A stretch of DNA of 64,000 nucleotides from Isoetes taiwanensis (taxonomy: Eukaryota; Streptophyta; Lycopodiopsida; Isoetales; Isoetaceae), in NCBI GenBank assembly GCA_021234155.1, contig JAJEKV010000207.1, positions 1,176,001 to 1,240,000 on the forward strand, read 5' to 3'. The notes beneath the pieces are model-generated. The model was not told where the DNA came from. It ran no database searches and saw only the letters and a list, made by a program, of their open reading frames with translations. Positions 54,070 through 64,000 of this stretch are shown one piece after another; within the stretch, counting starts at the first letter, position 1, and each line of letters starts with the position of its first letter. The position numbers and the translations under genes were made by a program.

Positions 54070-55755
54070 AAAAGCCCTTACCTTTCCCTTTGTTTCCCTT
54101 TCCCTTTTGCTCTATCCTGTATTTCACTTTTTCTTATTTTCTATACACTTTTCTTTTTCTTTTCCACGTTTTTTCCCATTTTTTCGCATATGTTTCCTTG
54201 TTTCCCCACCCCTTTCCTTCCTTTCCCTCTTCCCTTTTTCCGATAACCTTTTTCCCTTTCCTTTTCCTCCTTTCCCCACCCTTTCCTTCTTCTCCTTTTT
54301 TTTTTCCATGCCCTTCTCCCTTTCCCTTCACCTTTTTCCATGCCTTCTCTTTTCCCCACCCTTTTTCCATGCCTTCCCTTTTCCTGAATCTTTTAGTCTT
54401 TTGCTTTTTTCCATGCCTATTTTCCCTTATCTTTTCCTCCATTTCTCAGCCTTTCACTCTTCCTTTTTTTGGGTGCCCTTTTCTCCTCCCTTTTTCTTTT
54501 TCCTCTCCCGTTTTTCATGCCCTTTTTACCTTCCCTTTTCCCATCTCCTCACCCTTTCTCCCTTCCCTTTTTCTATGTTCCCTTTTTCTACCCTCTCCCC
54601 CTTTTTTCCTTTTCCCTCCTTTTTTCTTTTCCATTTCTCTTCTTTTATGCCCTTTTTTCCTTCCCTTTTTTTCCACCCCTTTCTTCTTTCTATTTTTCCT
54701 GTGCTTTCCTTTTCCTCCTTTTCCCACCCTTTCCCACTTATCTTTTTCCTGTGCGATTTTTTCTTCTTTTCCCTCTTCCTTTTTCTTTTCTCTTTTCCTT
54801 TTCCCATGTTTTCTTCCCATTTTCCCTCGCTCCCTTGCTTCCCTTCCCTTTTCCCTTTCCTAATGGATTTTTTTCCTGTTTTTCTCCTTCCCGATCCTTT
54901 CCTCGTGCCCGTTTTCCTTTCTTTCATTTTCCTTTTCCTTTTCCCTTTTCCCATGCCTTTCCATATTTGTTTTCTTTTCTTATTTTCCTATACTCATTTA
55001 ACTCTTTTTCCCACCCTTTCTCTCTTCTTCCTTTTTTATTCCTTTTCTTTTTTCTATTTCTCCGCCATTTTCCTCTTCCCTTTTATCTCATGCCCTTTCC
55101 CCCTTCCCTTTTCTTGTTTACCTTTTTCCCTTTTTCTCATGCCTTTTTTTTAGGTTCCCTTTCCCCCTTTTCCCTTTCCTTTTTCTTTCTTCTCAATTTC
55201 CCTTATTTCTTCCCTTCTCCCCATCCTTTTCTTGTTCTCCCTTTTCCCTTCCTCATTTTCCCAACCTTTTACTCTTCCCCTTTTCTCGATGCACTTTTTT
55301 CCCTCCATTTTCCTTTCTTTTTTTTCTTTTTCCTTTTCCTTTTCCTTTTCCTTTTCCTATGACCATTTTTCCCTTCCTTTTTCCTCTTTCTTCAACGGTC
55401 TTCTCCCTTTTCCCACTGCCCTTTTTTTCTTCCCTTTTTCCATGCTTTTTTTTCTCCTCCCTTTTTCCCTTTCTTCAATCTTTCCTTCTTTCTTTTTTTC
55501 CCGTGCCCTTTCCTCTTCCCTTTACCACTTTATCTCTTCCCTTTTCCCTCGTGCCCTTTCTCCAGGTACCTTTTCCCCCTTCCCTTTTCTTTTTTCTTTC
55601 CCTTTTCATTTTTTCATGCCTTTTTCTCTTCTCTTATCCCCACCCTTTTCCCTTTGCTTTTCTCCCTTTTCCCGTGCCTTTTCGCCCTTCGCATTCTCTC
55701 TTGTCTCTTCCCTTTTCCTTTTCCCACTTTTTCCTTTACCCTTTCCCCTTAAGAG
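54070..55755 (+). repeat. Polypyrimidine tract (TTTTCCC-type), ~1.7 kb
   Basis: Nearly continuous C and T on the plus strand, built from TTTTCC, CCCTTTTTC and CATGCC words. Frames give Phe/Pro/Leu/Ser-rich or (minus) Lys/Glu/Gly-rich low-complexity products, which are not genes. Confidence 0.95.
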
Positions 55756-55759
55756 ATCA

Positions 55760-56190
55760 AAGTACGACCAATCATGGTGATGGTAAGTCGTTCAATAAAT
55801 CTTGGCCTTCGGATGCACTCAGATGATCTCGAACATTCAAATTAGGGCTTGATCCAAGAATTACGGTATAACATTATAATATAAGATCCTCTTCTTATCG
55901 AGTTCTTAATGAGATAGAGCTCAAGTATATTGCGGTTGCATAAAGGTTTGCATGGTCTTTCTCCTTATAGGTTGTGCACTGCAAACATTCATGGTCAACT
56001 TTTATTGTGATACAAGATCTTCAGCTTTGATGCATCTTCTTATATCTTCTTCTATTATAAAATTATAGCGTAAGCATGTATTTCATGTATCAAACCCTAA
56101 ATTGAATGGATGGGATTGGCCATTCGATTGGGCGATTGAGATTTAATCTTCTAGATGGTGTAGACGCTTTGATCCAATGGCCAAGATTCA
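55760..56190. other. Unique spacer between the two low-complexity tracts
   Basis: Ordinary AT-rich sequence; contains TTTGATCCAATGGCCAAGAT (about 56,169), a phrase of the kind found in plant MULE/MITE ends. No gene seen. Confidence 0.4.
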
Positions 56191-56194
56191 CTCA

Positions 56195-57185
56195 CTTCAA
56201 TCCGAGGGCGAAAGAGAAGGGCAAAAGGGGAGGCAGGAAAGGGAATTGAGAGGAAAGGGAAAAATGGAAAGGGGAGGGAAATGGAAAAAGGTAATCCGGG
56301 AGGGAAAAGGAAAATGGAGTAGGAAACGTAAAATGTAAAGAAGGGCTAAAAGGCAGCGAAAAAGTGGAAAAGGGGGAAGTGGAAAAGGGTCGAGAGATGG
56401 GAAGGGGAATGGAAAAAGAAGGGAGGGGGCAGCAAAAAAGGACACTGGGAAAGAGGAAGAGGAATAGGAGGAAAAGAGAAGGGAAAAAAGACAGGGGAAG
56501 AAGGCGAAGAGAAAAAGGGACGGGAGAAGGGAAGGAAAAAAGAAAGGAAAAAGAAAAAGGAAGAGGGAAGGAAAAAAGGGCATGGGAAAAGTGGAAGAGG
56601 GAAGGGGCAAAAGAGAAGGGTGGGGAAATAGAAAAGGGAAAAGAAAAGCTGAGAGTGGGAAAATGGAAAAGGGAAAGATGGATAAAAAAAGGAGAAAAGA
56701 GAAAGGAGAATGAGGAAAGGAAAAGTGTGGGGAAGAGCAATCAGAGAAAGGGAAAAAAGGGAAGAATAAGGGTAAACCAGGAAAATGTGGGGAGACAAAA
56801 AGGAAGAGGAAAATAGAAAAAGGGAAAAGTGGAGAATGAAAATATGGAAAAAACACTACGCGTCTGTTATTATTGCCATTCTTTTAATATAAGTGTCTCA
56901 GTTCTTCAAAAAAAGGGGGGGGGGGAGAAAAAAAGAAAGGAAAAATGAGAAAATGGATTGGAAAGAGGAAAGAAGGAAAAAGGAGAGGGCAGAAAAAGAA
57001 AGGGAAAATAGAAAAGAAAAAATGGGGACAGGAAAAACAAAAAAGGGAGAAGTGAGATGGGTGAAATGGGATAGTGAGAAAACGGAAAAAAAGGTAAATG
57101 AGAAAAGCGAAAAGGGAAAAAAAAAAGAAAAGGAAAAGGGGGAAAATGTAAAAGGAAAAGGGAAAAAGGAAGAGGAAAGAAAATG
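56195..57185 (+). repeat. Polypurine tract (GGGAAAA-type), ~1 kb in two blocks
   Basis: Two blocks (56,195-56,850 and 56,910-57,185) of almost only A and G, the reverse-complement composition of the tract at 54,070-55,755. They are separated by a short unique stretch; a run of ten G is near 56,917. Confidence 0.95.
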
Positions 57186-57269
57186 TGGTTGAATGCTCTT
57201 AATTGTAATTTTACAAACGTGAATTCATTTAACATGTGCTTCAGTGTATCATTCACAGTTCCTAGCTAT

Positions 57270-57298
57270 GCCCAGCAATGCTGGTCTCCATTTCTATA
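57270..57298 (+). mobile_element. Degenerate Helitron-like 3' hairpin
   Basis: GCCCAGC-AAT-GCTGGTC followed by TCCATTT and CTAT. Same family as 57,395-57,422 with mutated stem end and terminal CTAG. Confidence 0.35.
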
Positions 57299-57394
57299 AC
57301 CTTTTTATAGTAGTTGGCCATGCAACTCCTATGTGGGCTGCTTATGCAAGTCTTGTCATGCTAGACCAACATAGCTTAGATGTTTTCAACTTAT

Positions 57395-57422
57395 GCCCAG
57401 CAACGCTGGGCACTGTAACTAG
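57395..57422 (+). mobile_element. Helitron-like 3' terminus
   Basis: GCCCAGC-AAC-GCTGGGC (57,395-57,411), ACTGTAA, CTAG (57,419-57,422), then T. A perfect stem, matching the terminus at 8,155-8,182. The body would lie to the left. Confidence 0.6.
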
Positions 57423-57613
57423 TTTAGATTATATTTGCTTGATTGTGGTTTCAATGCAAGAGCTTATCATGGTGTGACATTTTTTTGCGATAATTAAACA
57501 TTTGATTTTTGATGCCATTAGATAGATGCTAGTACTAGTATTATCTAAACATCATACGCGCTTGAAAATCACTTGTGTGATATTCCAAAGATTGCAAGAT
57601 TCAATATCATACA

Positions 57614-59357
57614 TTACAATGACAATGTAGAACTCAAAACTTGCCCGTGTTGCACATGCTTATCACAAACCCAGGCTGTTTTTTCATCATGGAACATAAT
57701 GCGTTGAAGACCAAAGTCGGATTTCATGTTTATCTCCTTTCCATTCCTTACCAATGTTTTAAAAAATTCTCGAAGCTCTAGTTCACGATCATTGGCATTG
57801 GCATTCTTCCCCAACATGTCATTTATGCATGCAGTACCTGTGATCTTATTGATAAAATTTTGGACAAATGGCAGTTCACCTCCAACGTATTTGAGCACAT
57901 CTGGGAGCCAACGTGGAACAACACTAGGAATACCAACTGCAATAGCACCCATACGAAGCAAAAAAGCAAGACATGTGAGAGCAGGGGCCAGCACCTTTGA
58001 GCAGTCTATTACCCATTTTGCTGCAATGGTTACTTTGATCCCTTTCTGGTCTGGTACTACATGGTGACCACCCACCTTTGATTCACATAATAAATGCAAC
58101 TTAATGCTGCTCGCAAAGAAATCTGCTGTTAGATTATGGATCATATTATTATCGTCAGTGAAATACGGTAGGCATGGCATGCTTTGCTCTGAAATTTCTA
58201 TCAGAATAGCTAATCTTTGCAATATCTTAGCTTCCTTCGCTTTTACAGCATCATGTAGTTCATCTAGCCGACTCATAATTTCCTTCTGCCCAATCATAAC
58301 TGCATGCACTTTATTTTTAATTTCCCCCATTTCCAGAAGAATCTTGTCTATTTTGTCCTCCAATCTAGTTGATGACGGATCAATTTCACTTGAGCTATTG
58401 TCTTTGCTGAATGTTGAGATGTGTTGCCCTTTCACTGATTTCTTGACGTCATGACCTGCAAGATTTTCCATCTCCTTGTCCATATGCTTCAGTTCCTCTA
58501 ACTTTTGCATCATATCTTGCTTCCAATGTTCCCATTCATGAACAAATAAAAGCTCTCTAATAGTTGTTTCTCTAACATCATTAAGGTCTTTAGCACACCA
58601 TCTGTGTATATATGATGGCCCTTTTTGTTTAGCCTTTTCTTTAATTCTGCTAGATAATACAACATCATACTCTTCTGAGATATCCAAATTCTGGACAGAT
58701 TGTGGCCGTATCACAAATTCATCCAATTCAACACATGTAGACTTGGCACAAATTCTAAATACCTCATCCATCAATTTAGAAAATTCACTTCCTACTTCTG
58801 GATTCTCTTTATGCTCTCGCAAAACACGTAGCATGATGTCGATCCAATGACGATCAGTCCAAAGACCCTTTTTACCCCCTATTTGTATAATAAAGACAAT
58901 GCCAATATTGTTTGTGTCTGTGGCAAAGCTTATCCAACCATCTCCAACATAATAGGGATCAGAATATAACTGCTTTAATTGGACCTGCAAATTTGTGAAT
59001 ATTCCTGAAGGAAGCAACATGTTCTTCTTTTCAATGCAATCATATCTACGACCAAAATAACAAGAATCTCGATCAATTTGTGGCCATCCTAGTAGAGGAT
59101 TTCTTAAGAGTGCAGGAACCAATACAAAAGTACAATTATTTTCTTCTTGATATTTGTAAAGGATGCCCAATTTCTCCAAGCAATGTATGATTGCATCCAA
59201 ATATATTTTTTCTTCACTTATTCTGAAGAGATATTGCTTCACCTCCACTAATTCAAGACGATATTGTTGGTTTGCAAGCAGATCTGGTCGTATGAAGATT
59301 GCAATCACTTCTCTAACAAACCATTGCACATCCAAGATAATGAATTCCTTTGAGTCA
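57614..59357 (-). pseudogene. COR domain and C-terminal region of the ROCO gene
   Basis: Begins NDSKEFIILDVQWFVREVIA, the ..fivLDxqW(l/f) block of COR. It continues with LEKLGILYKY, VPALLRNPLLGWP, FGRRYDCIEKKN and LLPSGIFTNLQVQLKQL, typical of COR dimerisation domains. After about residue 230 comes WCAKDLNDVRETTIRELLFV with HEWEHWKQDM, then a coiled coil (KIDKILLEMGEIKNKV; GQKEIMSRLDELHDAVKAK) and a hydrophobic C-terminal stretch (about residues 440-475) that could touch a membrane. No stop or shift over 573 codons, so decay is recent or this part is still expressed. Confidence 0.75.
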
Positions 59358-59361
59358 TTAA

Positions 59362-62010
59362 CACTAGAGTTGTTACTGGAACTATTCTGGGTTCATCCAC
59401 CATAATTGGTTCAGCATACCCTCTGCCACTTAAACCCAGGTATCTAACAAGAGAAATTTCCATTTCACAAGATACCACCACTTTTGGAATCTTCACTCGA
59501 TTCTTTATGGCCATGGAGAATTTCATGACCAATAGATTTACTGATATGTTGTGGTGATTGCCCAAACCTCATTGAATTCAGCAGTTTTTACGCCAGGCCA
59601 GAACTGCATTCTTCAAACTTTCTAGCATAAAGGGGTCCAAACATTTCTAAAATTGAAAATAATTTACGTTTTATGATAAAACATGTTGATTTACATGTTT
59701 TCATGTTTCGTTGCTATTAGATGGCATTATATGAAGTCGTCAAACCATTTTTAGCTCAAAAGTTTGTTTGAGGTTGTGAATTGTTTCTCCTTTACTATAA
59801 CAAGTTTTAACATAAGACTTGCAGCCATAAGTTGTCAACTCTAAGATCTATAGTCCAATAACTTTTTTGAAATGTCTATAAGTCATGTTGATCTCAATTT
59901 TCACTAAAGAAGATTCGTCTGAGAATCCGGGACAAAAATAGAACTAACATGGTTTAACTAAACTTATATATAAGCTTTCTAAAGGCAATAAATGATGCAC
60001 TCCATTCATTCCACTTATACATTCATAATAAAAATTTTATGAACTTAAATATGGTGAATAACCATGTATTCTTTACATTTAGAAGTGGTTGCCACTACAC
60101 AAAATTAGAGTTTAATTTGAGGTAATAATACAAAAACTCATCTTTTATGGTAGGCAATATTTTTTATGAATGTCATCCTTCCTTGGCAACATAGATCTTG
60201 AATTTCATGTTAAAGTAACATATTATGTACAAGATTTGATTTAAAATAGACATGGACCATTTCTGGTTTGTACTTAGGCTTGCCATATTTTTAAAGCAAG
60301 ATAGCATTCTTTTCAACTCATGATTGATGAAACATGTGATAGCGAGTTTAAAATATAGTTTGTATCGTCTTAGTGCAAAACACACGATGAAATCTTCTTA
60401 TTTTTACTATCATAAACTTAGTACACGTGTTTCTTCGCTTAAGAGTTCCTACTTTAGGTATAATAATAGTAACTTTAGCTTGTCTTTCATGATAGAATAT
60501 AATTTTTATGGGTTCAAGCTTCATTGGCAACATAGATCTCAATTTGATGTTAAAAATAACATACTACTATATGTAAAATTTGAATATAAATGGGCATGGA
60601 CCATTATGGTCCCAATTAATGTAATTGGGTATAGAATTAAATCTCTCTAATTATGATTACCAATTTTATTTATTGTTCATTTGTCACTTATACAATGATA
60701 TGGCAATTTTCTACCTTCTCTAACATAATTTTTGGAAGGGTGAGTGGAGATTCATATAGGTTCGGTTTGCTTGTGCTTCAACTTTACCATTAAATAATGC
60801 AATTCTAGCAACCAACTAATTAAGATGAGGATGTTACGGCTTCTTGAATGATCATAAGCCATGTGGACCAGCAATGGAAGGAAGGAAGGAAGAAAAAATT
60901 TTAACATCCACGGAACCCAATCGGGTTATGGGAAAGCAGAACATATAGATCTATCTTTATTTTTCATAGTTCTAGCTTTTTTTATATTTGTTTTTCATTC
61001 TTTTGCATTGCTTCCACAACTTGAGAAGATAAAAATACAAGTTTTGAGTTCACCATTCAATACATAGGTTTATGAAATCCATGGGAGCGTACTCTAACGG
61101 ATAACTTGGAATGAACACTAGAAAGTTTATGCTAAACCTCAAGATCAGGAGCATTGATTATTTTTAATGAATAGATTAGCTCATGAGGTGCTTATATCCC
61201 GCAATTGAAACTTAAATTGATTAACATGAGGGAGTTCTTAATTTTAAAAAGAAGGTGGACTGGTAATGGTTTCAGGTAATACGAACCTTTCTTGGTTTCT
61301 TGAAAACAAACGCTATGGCTTTTTTACGTGTTTGTTTTTGGGGTGATTCCATATCGTGGTAACCTTTCATAATGTGATTTTTTTGCGGATGACTTTGAAT
61401 CATTTTACTCCTATATAGACATAAGTTATCATTCACTTGTGATTGAACAAATAAAAGAAAATCAAAACCTCATCATCAAGGCTAATGGACATTTTTCTTA
61501 GATAAAGCAAGTTGTCTAATACTTATATTCAAAATTTTGGGTCAAAATTCATTTTCCTACAAAAGTTAGAGATTTGATTTGGGAGCGACTTTACGGAAAC
61601 CATATTGGTTCACGAGAAGACAAGCGGCGATTTTGACCACTGTCATGTTCAAACAACCCTATCTCCATTCTCAGACCTCGGATTGAGGTGCAGTTTTTTG
61701 TGTCTTACTCTCTAACTCGTGTAGAAAAATACAAAAATAATGAAAAAAATCATAAAAATCATCTTACTGAGACAGTTTTACTTTATCTAAACATGTAGCG
61801 AAACAGACTTGACCCCCTTGGGTTTACCTAAGTGTAACTCTCATGAATGGGGACCAATAGATTTTTAGGTATTTTTCCCATGCAATGTGACTGCTATATA
61901 TTAACATATAAGAAGGGTTTGACTGATTATTGAACCTTTGATTTTATATGAATTTTAAAGCAAACAGTGCAAATGCACCTTTTCTGGTTCATCATGTGAC
62001 GACTCTAGTG
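59362..62010. mobile_element. 2,649-bp inverted-repeat insertion in the COR domain, TTAA (or TA) target site
   Basis: Left end CACTAGAGTTGTTAC (59,362) and right end (ending 62,010) whose reverse complement is CACTAGAGTCGTCAC: 13 of 15 positions match. TTAA flanks both sides (59,358-59,361 and 62,011-62,014). Removing the insert and one TTAA gives GELIYFNDSKEFIILD in frame, a continuous COR domain. No transposase is visible inside; it is AT-rich with short ORFs only, so it is non-autonomous. If the element is taken as starting ACACTAG, a TA duplication fits equally well. Alternatively it acts as an intron: donor AGA|GTCGTC and acceptor CCCAG|AATAG would also keep frame, adding 12 residues. 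Confidence 0.75.
60176..60612. repeat. Diverged ~90-bp direct repeat inside the insertion
   Basis: CTTCCTTGGCAACATAGATC...ATGGACCATTTCTGG (60,178-60,263) and CTTCATTGGCAACATAGATC...ATGGACCATTATGG (60,520-60,612) are related copies about 340 bp apart. Confidence 0.75.
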
Positions 62011-63049
62011 TTAAAGTAAATGAGTTCTCCCATATCAAACAAATGCTCTGTTGCATCTCTTATCAACTTTTCTGGGATCTTGTCCTTGATAATTAAAGGT
62101 TCCAAAAGAGAGATAAGCTGTGGAAATGAAATGACCTTCTGGCGGTAATTCTGATGTGAAAAAAACCATTTGTGATTCTTAAAAGCTGTATTTAGCTCAC
62201 TGATTATGCGACTACATAATTGAGGAATTTGAGGCCTCTGTTTAAGAAGATTATTCAAATCATCTTGAAGTTGAATTTTGAGAGGCTTCAATTGCCGGGG
62301 CTTTAAGGCTATGATTCCAAAAACACTTTGTTCTAAAGTGCTAAAATTCAGAAATTTGGAATACTCTCCAAGATATTTTTCAAGAAGCATATGAGCATCT
62401 GTTTTCATATTTGTGGGTACAGGCTGATCAGAATTTGTAAAGTAATTTACAACTATAAGAACCTTTGGCATTGCAAGGGAAGAAGGGAAACGATGAGAAG
62501 CAATAAATCGGTGCCAGTAATCAAGAGAGGATTGAAATTGTTGGTAGCTACTACAACGAGAATTGGGTGCTTTACATACAACTAAGAAAAGATCCTTATC
62601 AGAGCCTTTAAGAAAGAGGTGATGAAAAGCATGATATTCCCGTTGGCCGGCCAAGTTACAGATTTGTAGTTGTTGCTTTCCAAATTGAAGAGTGGTTAGA
62701 TCCATACCTCTTGTAGAATTTGAACAATCATGTGACTGCAGCTTTGGAATGACACGATTTTTGGTCAAACCCTTTCTGATTGTTGACTTCCCAACGCCCG
62801 GATCTCCACATATGAAAAGCTTGGCAGCATTTGGCAGAACCCTTTCTTGGTTAGCAAGATCACTACCTGAAAGGATCTTAATGCGTTGGAGCAGATTCTT
62901 TGCTTCAGCTTTCAACAATTTTGATTCCCAATCACAAGTTAAGACCTTCAAACTAAAATTGGTCTTCAGTGCATTTAGCATTTGGATTTGTCCAATTCTA
63001 GTCGTCACATTCTCCTTGAGTCTTAGCTTTTGCACCTTGCAATGCATGA

Positions 63050-63720
63050 TCTTGAGGGCTTTTGCCAAGCTCTCAGCACCTTCATCTCCAATTCCATTTT
63101 CATGGAGATCTAATGTGAGCAATTTGCATTGCTCACTTTGCAGAGTTTGTGCAAGGCTATGGGCGCCTTGTTCTCCAATTTCGTTGCCACTGAGATCTAA
63201 TGTGAGCAATTTGCATTGCTCACTTTGCAGAGCTTGTGCAAGGGTCTGGGCGCCTTGTGCTCCAATTCCATTGCCGTAGAGATCTAATTTGTGCAATTTG
63301 CATTGCTCACTTTGGAAACTACGCAAGACTCTCGGAAGCCCTTGTGCTCCAATTGCATTCTTTGGAGAGGTATAATGTCTGCAATTTGCATTGCTCACTT
63401 TGCAGAGCTTGTGCAAGGCTCTGAGCGCCTTGTGCTCCAATTTCATTGGATTGGAGATCTAATGTGTGCAATTTGCATTGTTCACTTTGCAGAGCTTCTG
63501 CAAGGCTCTGGGCGCCTTGTGCTCCAATTGCATAGTTGTAGAGCTTTAATGTCTGCAATTTGCATTGCTCACTTTGCAGAGCTTCTGCAAGGCTCTGGGC
63601 GCCTTGTGCTCCAATTGCATAGTTGTAGAGCTTTAATGTCTGCAATTTGCATTGCTCACTTTGCAGAGCTTGTGCAATGCTCTGAGCAATCACATATCCA
63701 CTCTGTTGAGAATTAAGAGC
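63050..63720 (-). repeat. 84-bp DNA repeat encoding 28-residue LRRs
   Basis: Units of 84 bp encode the LRR pattern xxIGAQGAQSLAQALQSEQC then KLxTLxL. At least seven tandem units are seen; those at 63,420-63,690 are nearly identical in DNA (CTCTGGGCGCCTTGTGCTCC shared), which shows recent tandem expansion. The unit at 63,340-63,375 has the extra base that shifts the frame. Confidence 0.9.
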
Positions 63721-64000
63721 GCACCATTCAACAAGAGCCTGGCCTTCTCAACCCCAATGCAATTTTCAAGGGCAACCTGGAGCGGAATTTGTAGAGAAAG
63801 TGAAGCAGCCATGGCAAAGGAAGCAATGAAGATGGAGAGAAGCATGCAATGAGCTGGTATTTAAGCACAGTGAAGCTTCAGTAAAAATGCATATACAAAA
63901 TAAGTTAAGTCGTTTTCTCTACATCATGCCCAGCTCTTTGGTATTGACTTGTTGTTGTTCCTTTTTCTTTTTGGTAAGTGGGATCATTTGAGGTGTAGAA

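Larger units (their letters stand above)
57614..63812 (-). pseudogene. LRR-Roc-COR (ROCO) protein gene, broken by two frameshifts and a 2.6-kb insertion
   Basis: The ATG at 63,812 (MAASLSLQIPLQVALENCIG) is followed by a 1-base shift near 63,743-63,752, after which EGQALVEWCALNSQQSGYVI leads into the LRRs. A second 1-base shift lies near 63,361-63,375. Then come ribonuclease-inhibitor-type LRRs, the Roc GTPase domain (P-loop CGDPGVGKST at about 62,800; NLAGQREYHAFHHLFL, where the usual DxxG Asp is Asn) and the start of the COR domain, which stops at the insertion (62,010). COR resumes at 59,357. ROCO proteins are multi-domain GTPases; land-plant members are found in seed-free lineages. Intact, it would encode roughly 1,200 residues. 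Confidence 0.8.

Noticed and set aside
54050-57256. Long ORFs (up to 367 codons) rich in Phe/Pro/Ser/Leu or Lys/Glu/Gly
   Set aside because: They are translations of polypyrimidine or polypurine low-complexity DNA in several overlapping frames, which rarely produce stops by composition alone.
59305-59565. Separate 86-codon ORF at the edge of the ROCO insertion
   Set aside because: It crosses the insertion boundary in a different frame from the COR domain and has no resemblance to known proteins.
59362-62010. Calling the ROCO insertion a CACTA (En/Spm) element because its ends read CACTAG
   Set aside because: CACTA elements make 2-3-bp duplications; here the flanks are TTAA/TTAA (or TA/TA), and 3-bp flanks (TAA and TTA) do not match. 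No transposase is present to decide.
62692-63716. Plus-strand ORFs of 141 and 195 codons with CAICIAHFAELV-type repeats
   Set aside because: Antisense of the LRR-coding repeat; the repeat structure comes from the 84-bp LRR units on the minus strand.

Overview
The window looks like nuclear DNA of a land plant with a large, transposon-rich genome. A PYR/PYL abscisic-acid receptor exon, F-box and GDSL-lipase sequences, spliced exons, and a degraded LRR-Roc-COR (ROCO) gene of the kind known from mosses and lycophytes point to a seed-free plant (fern, lycophyte or bryophyte) more than to a flowering plant. Species assignment is inference. Very little looks intact: almost every recognisable protein-coding stretch is a transposon protein or a broken gene fragment. 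The best candidate for a host gene is an F-box gene at about 14-15 kb, and even that has one frameshift.

Layout. 0-4.2 kb: an L1-type LINE on the minus strand with a second LINE nested inside it on the plus strand. 4.2-11.2 kb: AT-rich DNA with exon fragments of a GDSL lipase, a UTP6-like HAT-repeat protein and one PYL receptor exon, bounded by several Helitron-like 3' ends (GCCCAGC-AAC-GCTGGGC hairpin, short spacer, CTAG, then T). 13.9-15.3 kb: F-box gene and, just upstream, a 60-bp perfect inverted repeat. 16.5-26.6 kb: a decayed Mutator-like element with a MULE transposase ending in a SWIM zinc finger (+) convergent with a Ulp1-type cysteine protease gene (-). GGTTCGC/GCGAACC clusters flank it, and a TTAGGG-type telomeric tract and a small MITE lie in its right half. 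27.7-28.3 kb: broken coiled-coil gene.

29.1-52.9 kb: one tandem array of about 30 copies of a ~393-bp unit with tRNA-like A and B boxes (SINE-like). An 11.2-kb terminal-inverted-repeat transposon (37,077-48,279) with a 4-bp TATA target duplication splits it. That element carries a DUF7869-like gene (candidate transposase), a DUF8039-like ORF, an unknown ORF, and a plus-strand gene joining a lysine-rich tail, a ParB/sulfiredoxin-like domain and a C-terminal methyltransferase-like fold. A 22-bp perfect palindrome recurs only inside this element. This is the most unusual system in the window. 54-57.2 kb: long polypyrimidine then polypurine tracts.

57.6-63.8 kb (minus): an LRR-Roc-COR gene broken by two frameshifts and by a 2,649-bp inverted-repeat insertion at TTAA. 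Removing the insertion and one TTAA joins the two halves of the COR domain in frame.

All family names rest on motif recognition by eye; no search was run.
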